DNA from: Terrilactibacillus laevilacticus | Lineage (GTDB): Bacteria > Bacillota > Bacilli > Bacillales > Sporolactobacillaceae | DNA length: 64,000 nt | Direction of reading: 5' to 3' | Assembly: GCF_006517395.1 (NCBI RefSeq) | Contig: NZ_VDCY01000001.1 | Location: 558,001 to 622,000 of the forward strand | Made by a program: the position numbers and the translations under genes | Shown: positions 62,329-64,000 of the stretch, piece by piece | How the letters are laid out: each line of letters begins with the position of its first letter | How positions within the stretch are numbered: the first letter of the stretch is position 1 | The notes under the pieces: generated by a model | Told to the model about the DNA's origin: nothing | Databases searched by the model: none | Seen by the model: the letters and a program-made list of their open reading frames with translations, nothing else

Positions 62329-64000
62329 TTACTTTTTATGATTCTTTTTAGAGTGAACTTCTTTAGAGTGAACTTCTCTCACAGCAGTAGTCATAGTTTT
62401 AGAGAGCTCTGTGCTGATTTTGCCATTCTGATAGTCTCCCTTAACTTTTTTCCACTTTCCGTTGGTGTCTTTATAGGAATATATTGAAATATTATCTGGT
62501 TTCTCTATTTTTGAAGCATCAACGATGTAAGTTATTTCAACTGGTGTCTTGAATTTGGAAACCTCCTGGTCCCCTTGCGTTACCGTAAAGTTATACACTT
62601 GTCCGATTACAGCACTGTCTGTCACATCTGTACGATTTGAAATTTTTATTGTTAACGACTGATCGGTCTTCAAGTCTGATGAAGGAAGTTTAAATATGAT
62701 GTCTCCTTTATTAATTTTAATTATAGTCTTCTTTTTTATCGCATAGGTTATGAGATCGGCGTCTAGGGTTATCGATGCTGAATCTCCTGTTTGTTCTGTG
62801 ACATCCACATTAAGTACATTATTCTGGATGGCTGGTATGATATCATCCATTAATCTAGGCTTTAACCTATCCCCTGATGCTATGCCTGAGACAGTCACAT
62901 AATCTCCTTGATGGAAATTCTTAGTCCATTCCTCGTATCTAATTCCAGTTCTACCATCAATTGATACCGTAGTCGTTTGATCACCGTTTACGACATCAAA
63001 TGCAAAGTTTCCATAACTGTCAGGTACTGAAATTTTACTTATCTTTACATTTTGAAGAGAGACAAATTGATACAGACAACCATCAGAAAGGTTAGAAATG
63101 ACCTTAGGTGAGAGATTCACATGATCTACAACCTGTGATGCGGTCATATATTTCAATTCGGTCTCGTCGTTATAGGTGAATTTGGTTGCAGTTATTTTCA
63201 CCTTGTCACCAATTTTCAATCCAGGATCCAGTGATTGGTAGACGTTAATCGCGCCCGTACCATCCTGTAGATAAAAACTTTTATTATTGCCAAATTCGCC
63301 TGGTGTCGATGTGACAACACCCTCAACGGTTACCTTGGTATTATCGGCTTGTGCTTTTGCATCGGATATAGAAAGTACTTTGGTATTTGGATCGGGATCT
63401 CGTGGGACATAGACTTCAGAAATCCGGCCTTCTGATGTGTAAGCAAGTGGTTTATCAAAACTTTTTACGAAGTCAACCAGAGCATCAACATCGACCGGAC
63501 CCTGGACCAAGTTTTTACCTGCATCCCCAATGGCCTTATACTTAGCTCCTGTAGCAGTTGCCATAAAGTTGTTGACTGTTAACGTATAGGTTTTATCATT
63601 AGAGATTTTGCTACCATCTGGTAGATAGATATCGACGGTTCTCCCTGCATTGGTATCCCAGGTGTATTTAAAACCAGCTACACTGAAATCTGGTCCATAA
63701 TACGTATTTAATTGGGCATTTAGGATGTCCTGCAGATCCTTCCCGGTAATGTCCATTTTTACTAGTGTGTTACCAAAAGGTAGAATGTTAAAGAGATCAT
63801 TCCAGGTAATATTCCCTTTATCGAGATTATCACGGATTCCACCTCCATTCATCAGTGCGAAGTCACTATTCATGGCCGATTTCATACTATCGGCAACTAA
63901 ATTCCCTAACGCATTATCGCCTTTTTCACCCTTGGTCGCATAGCCACCTTCCATGGGTATAGAGGCTTCGCCTTCAACTTCATTGAGCTTAGGTGCCACT
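62329..64000 (-). CDS. secreted 5'-nucleotidase/nuclease-type protein (5' end missing)
   Basis: The last 556 residues of a protein that continues beyond the right edge. First comes a 5'-nucleotidase C-terminal domain (NALGNLVADSMKSAMNSDFALMNGGGIRDNLDKGNITWNDLFNILPFGN, about 28-77). Next, about 208-300, is an OB-fold of the YhcR type (SISDAKAQADNTKVTVEGVVTSTPGEFGN...FYLQDGTGAINVYQ), then a second OB-like region and a beta-rich tail. The end has a duplicated EVHSK and a basic run. Such proteins are exported and release phosphate or degrade nucleic acid. No sortase motif is seen at the C-terminus. Confidence 0.85.
   Translation of the reverse strand, partial: VAPKLNEVEGEASIPMEGGYATKGEKGDNALGNLVADSMKSAMNSDFALMNGGGIRDNLDKGNITWNDLFNILPFGNTLVKMDITGKDLQDILNAQLNTYYGPDFSVAGFKYTWDTNAGRTVDIYLPDGSKISNDKTYTLTVNNFMATATGAKYKAIGDAGKNLVQGPVDVDALVDFVKSFDKPLAYTSEGRISEVYVPRDPDPNTKVLSISDAKAQADNTKVTVEGVVTSTPGEFGNNKSFYLQDGTGAINVYQSLDPGLKIGDKVKITATKFTYNDETELKYMTASQVVDHVNLSPKVISNLSDGCLYQFVSLQNVKISKISVPDSYGNFAFDVVNGDQTTTVSIDGRTGIRYEEWTKNFHQGDYVTVSGIASGDRLKPRLMDDIIPAIQNNVLNVDVTEQTGDSASITLDADLITYAIKKKTIIKINKGDIIFKLPSSDLKTDQSLTIKISNRTDVTDSAVIGQVYNFTVTQGDQEVSKFKTPVEITYIVDASKIEKPDNISIYSYKDTNGKWKKVKGDYQNGKISTELSKTMTTAVREVHSKEVHSKKNHKK

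Overview
The window is 64 kb of low-GC chromosome from a Gram-positive bacterium of the order Bacillales. The basis is gene content and order: mrfA-mrfB, ypsA-gpsB-rnpB-rlmL (the B. subtilis yprA/yprB/ypsA/ypsB/rnpB/ypsC order), a yneT-like gene before parE-parC, opuA with a divergent gbsR, a type-B RNase P RNA, strong AGGAGG-type ribosome binding sites and many T-tailed intrinsic terminators. The genus cannot be fixed from sequence reading alone. No tRNA, rRNA or CRISPR array was recognised.

Region by region. 1-5.8 kb: the end of a membrane protein, uvsE, a broken 5' copy of yyaL, a ParE/RelE-type toxin-antitoxin pair, the intact yyaL and an AGE-family epimerase. 5.8-8.7 kb: an IDI-type Nudix hydrolase, a decayed HAD-Nudix join and an HpaB-type flavin monooxygenase. 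8.7-12.6 kb: gbsR and the glycine betaine importer opuAA-AB-AC. 12.7-21.5 kb: mrfAB DNA repair genes, ypsA, gpsB, rnpB, rlmL, an M32 carboxypeptidase and yneT. 22-26.5 kb: topoisomerase IV. 26.6-29.5 kb: bioY under a BirA operator, a fluoride riboswitch with two crcB genes, and a stand-alone murG. 29.5-34.2 kb: a MATE exporter, an AlaX-like editing protein, an MBL-TetR pair and a DUF2294 protein. 34.4-41.3 kb: two Rieske oxygenases, a 4Fe-4S ferredoxin, an AzgA-type purine permease, a GNAT protein and a YumC-type ferredoxin-NADP reductase. 41.6-49.1 kb: a DUF3311/SSS symporter pair, a fused nucleotidyltransferase-like/methyltransferase protein, an M42 peptidase, and a divergent MFS/SgrR-like pair. 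49.1-54.6 kb: a heterodimeric ABC exporter followed by a two-component system. 54.7-64 kb: an M50 protease, a DUF2500 protein, metA, corA, an SDR with a small downstream gene, a XerS-like recombinase, and the 3' part of a secreted 5'-nucleotidase.

The most notable non-genic structure is a family of five short non-autonomous elements (153-278 bp). They have imperfect terminal inverted repeats and A+T-rich 5-bp flanking duplications that are exact in four of five copies. Other mobile-type signals are a 51/52-bp repeated hairpin resembling an IS200/IS605 right end, a 28-bp imperfect palindrome upstream of xerS, and a 20-bp dif-arm-like repeat seen twice about 48 kb apart.

The best candidate for an undescribed system is the Rieske / ferredoxin / Rieske / purine permease cluster with a ferredoxin reductase about 3 kb downstream. 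It has all the parts of a multicomponent oxygenase, possibly acting on a purine or another N-heterocycle; the substrate is inference only.
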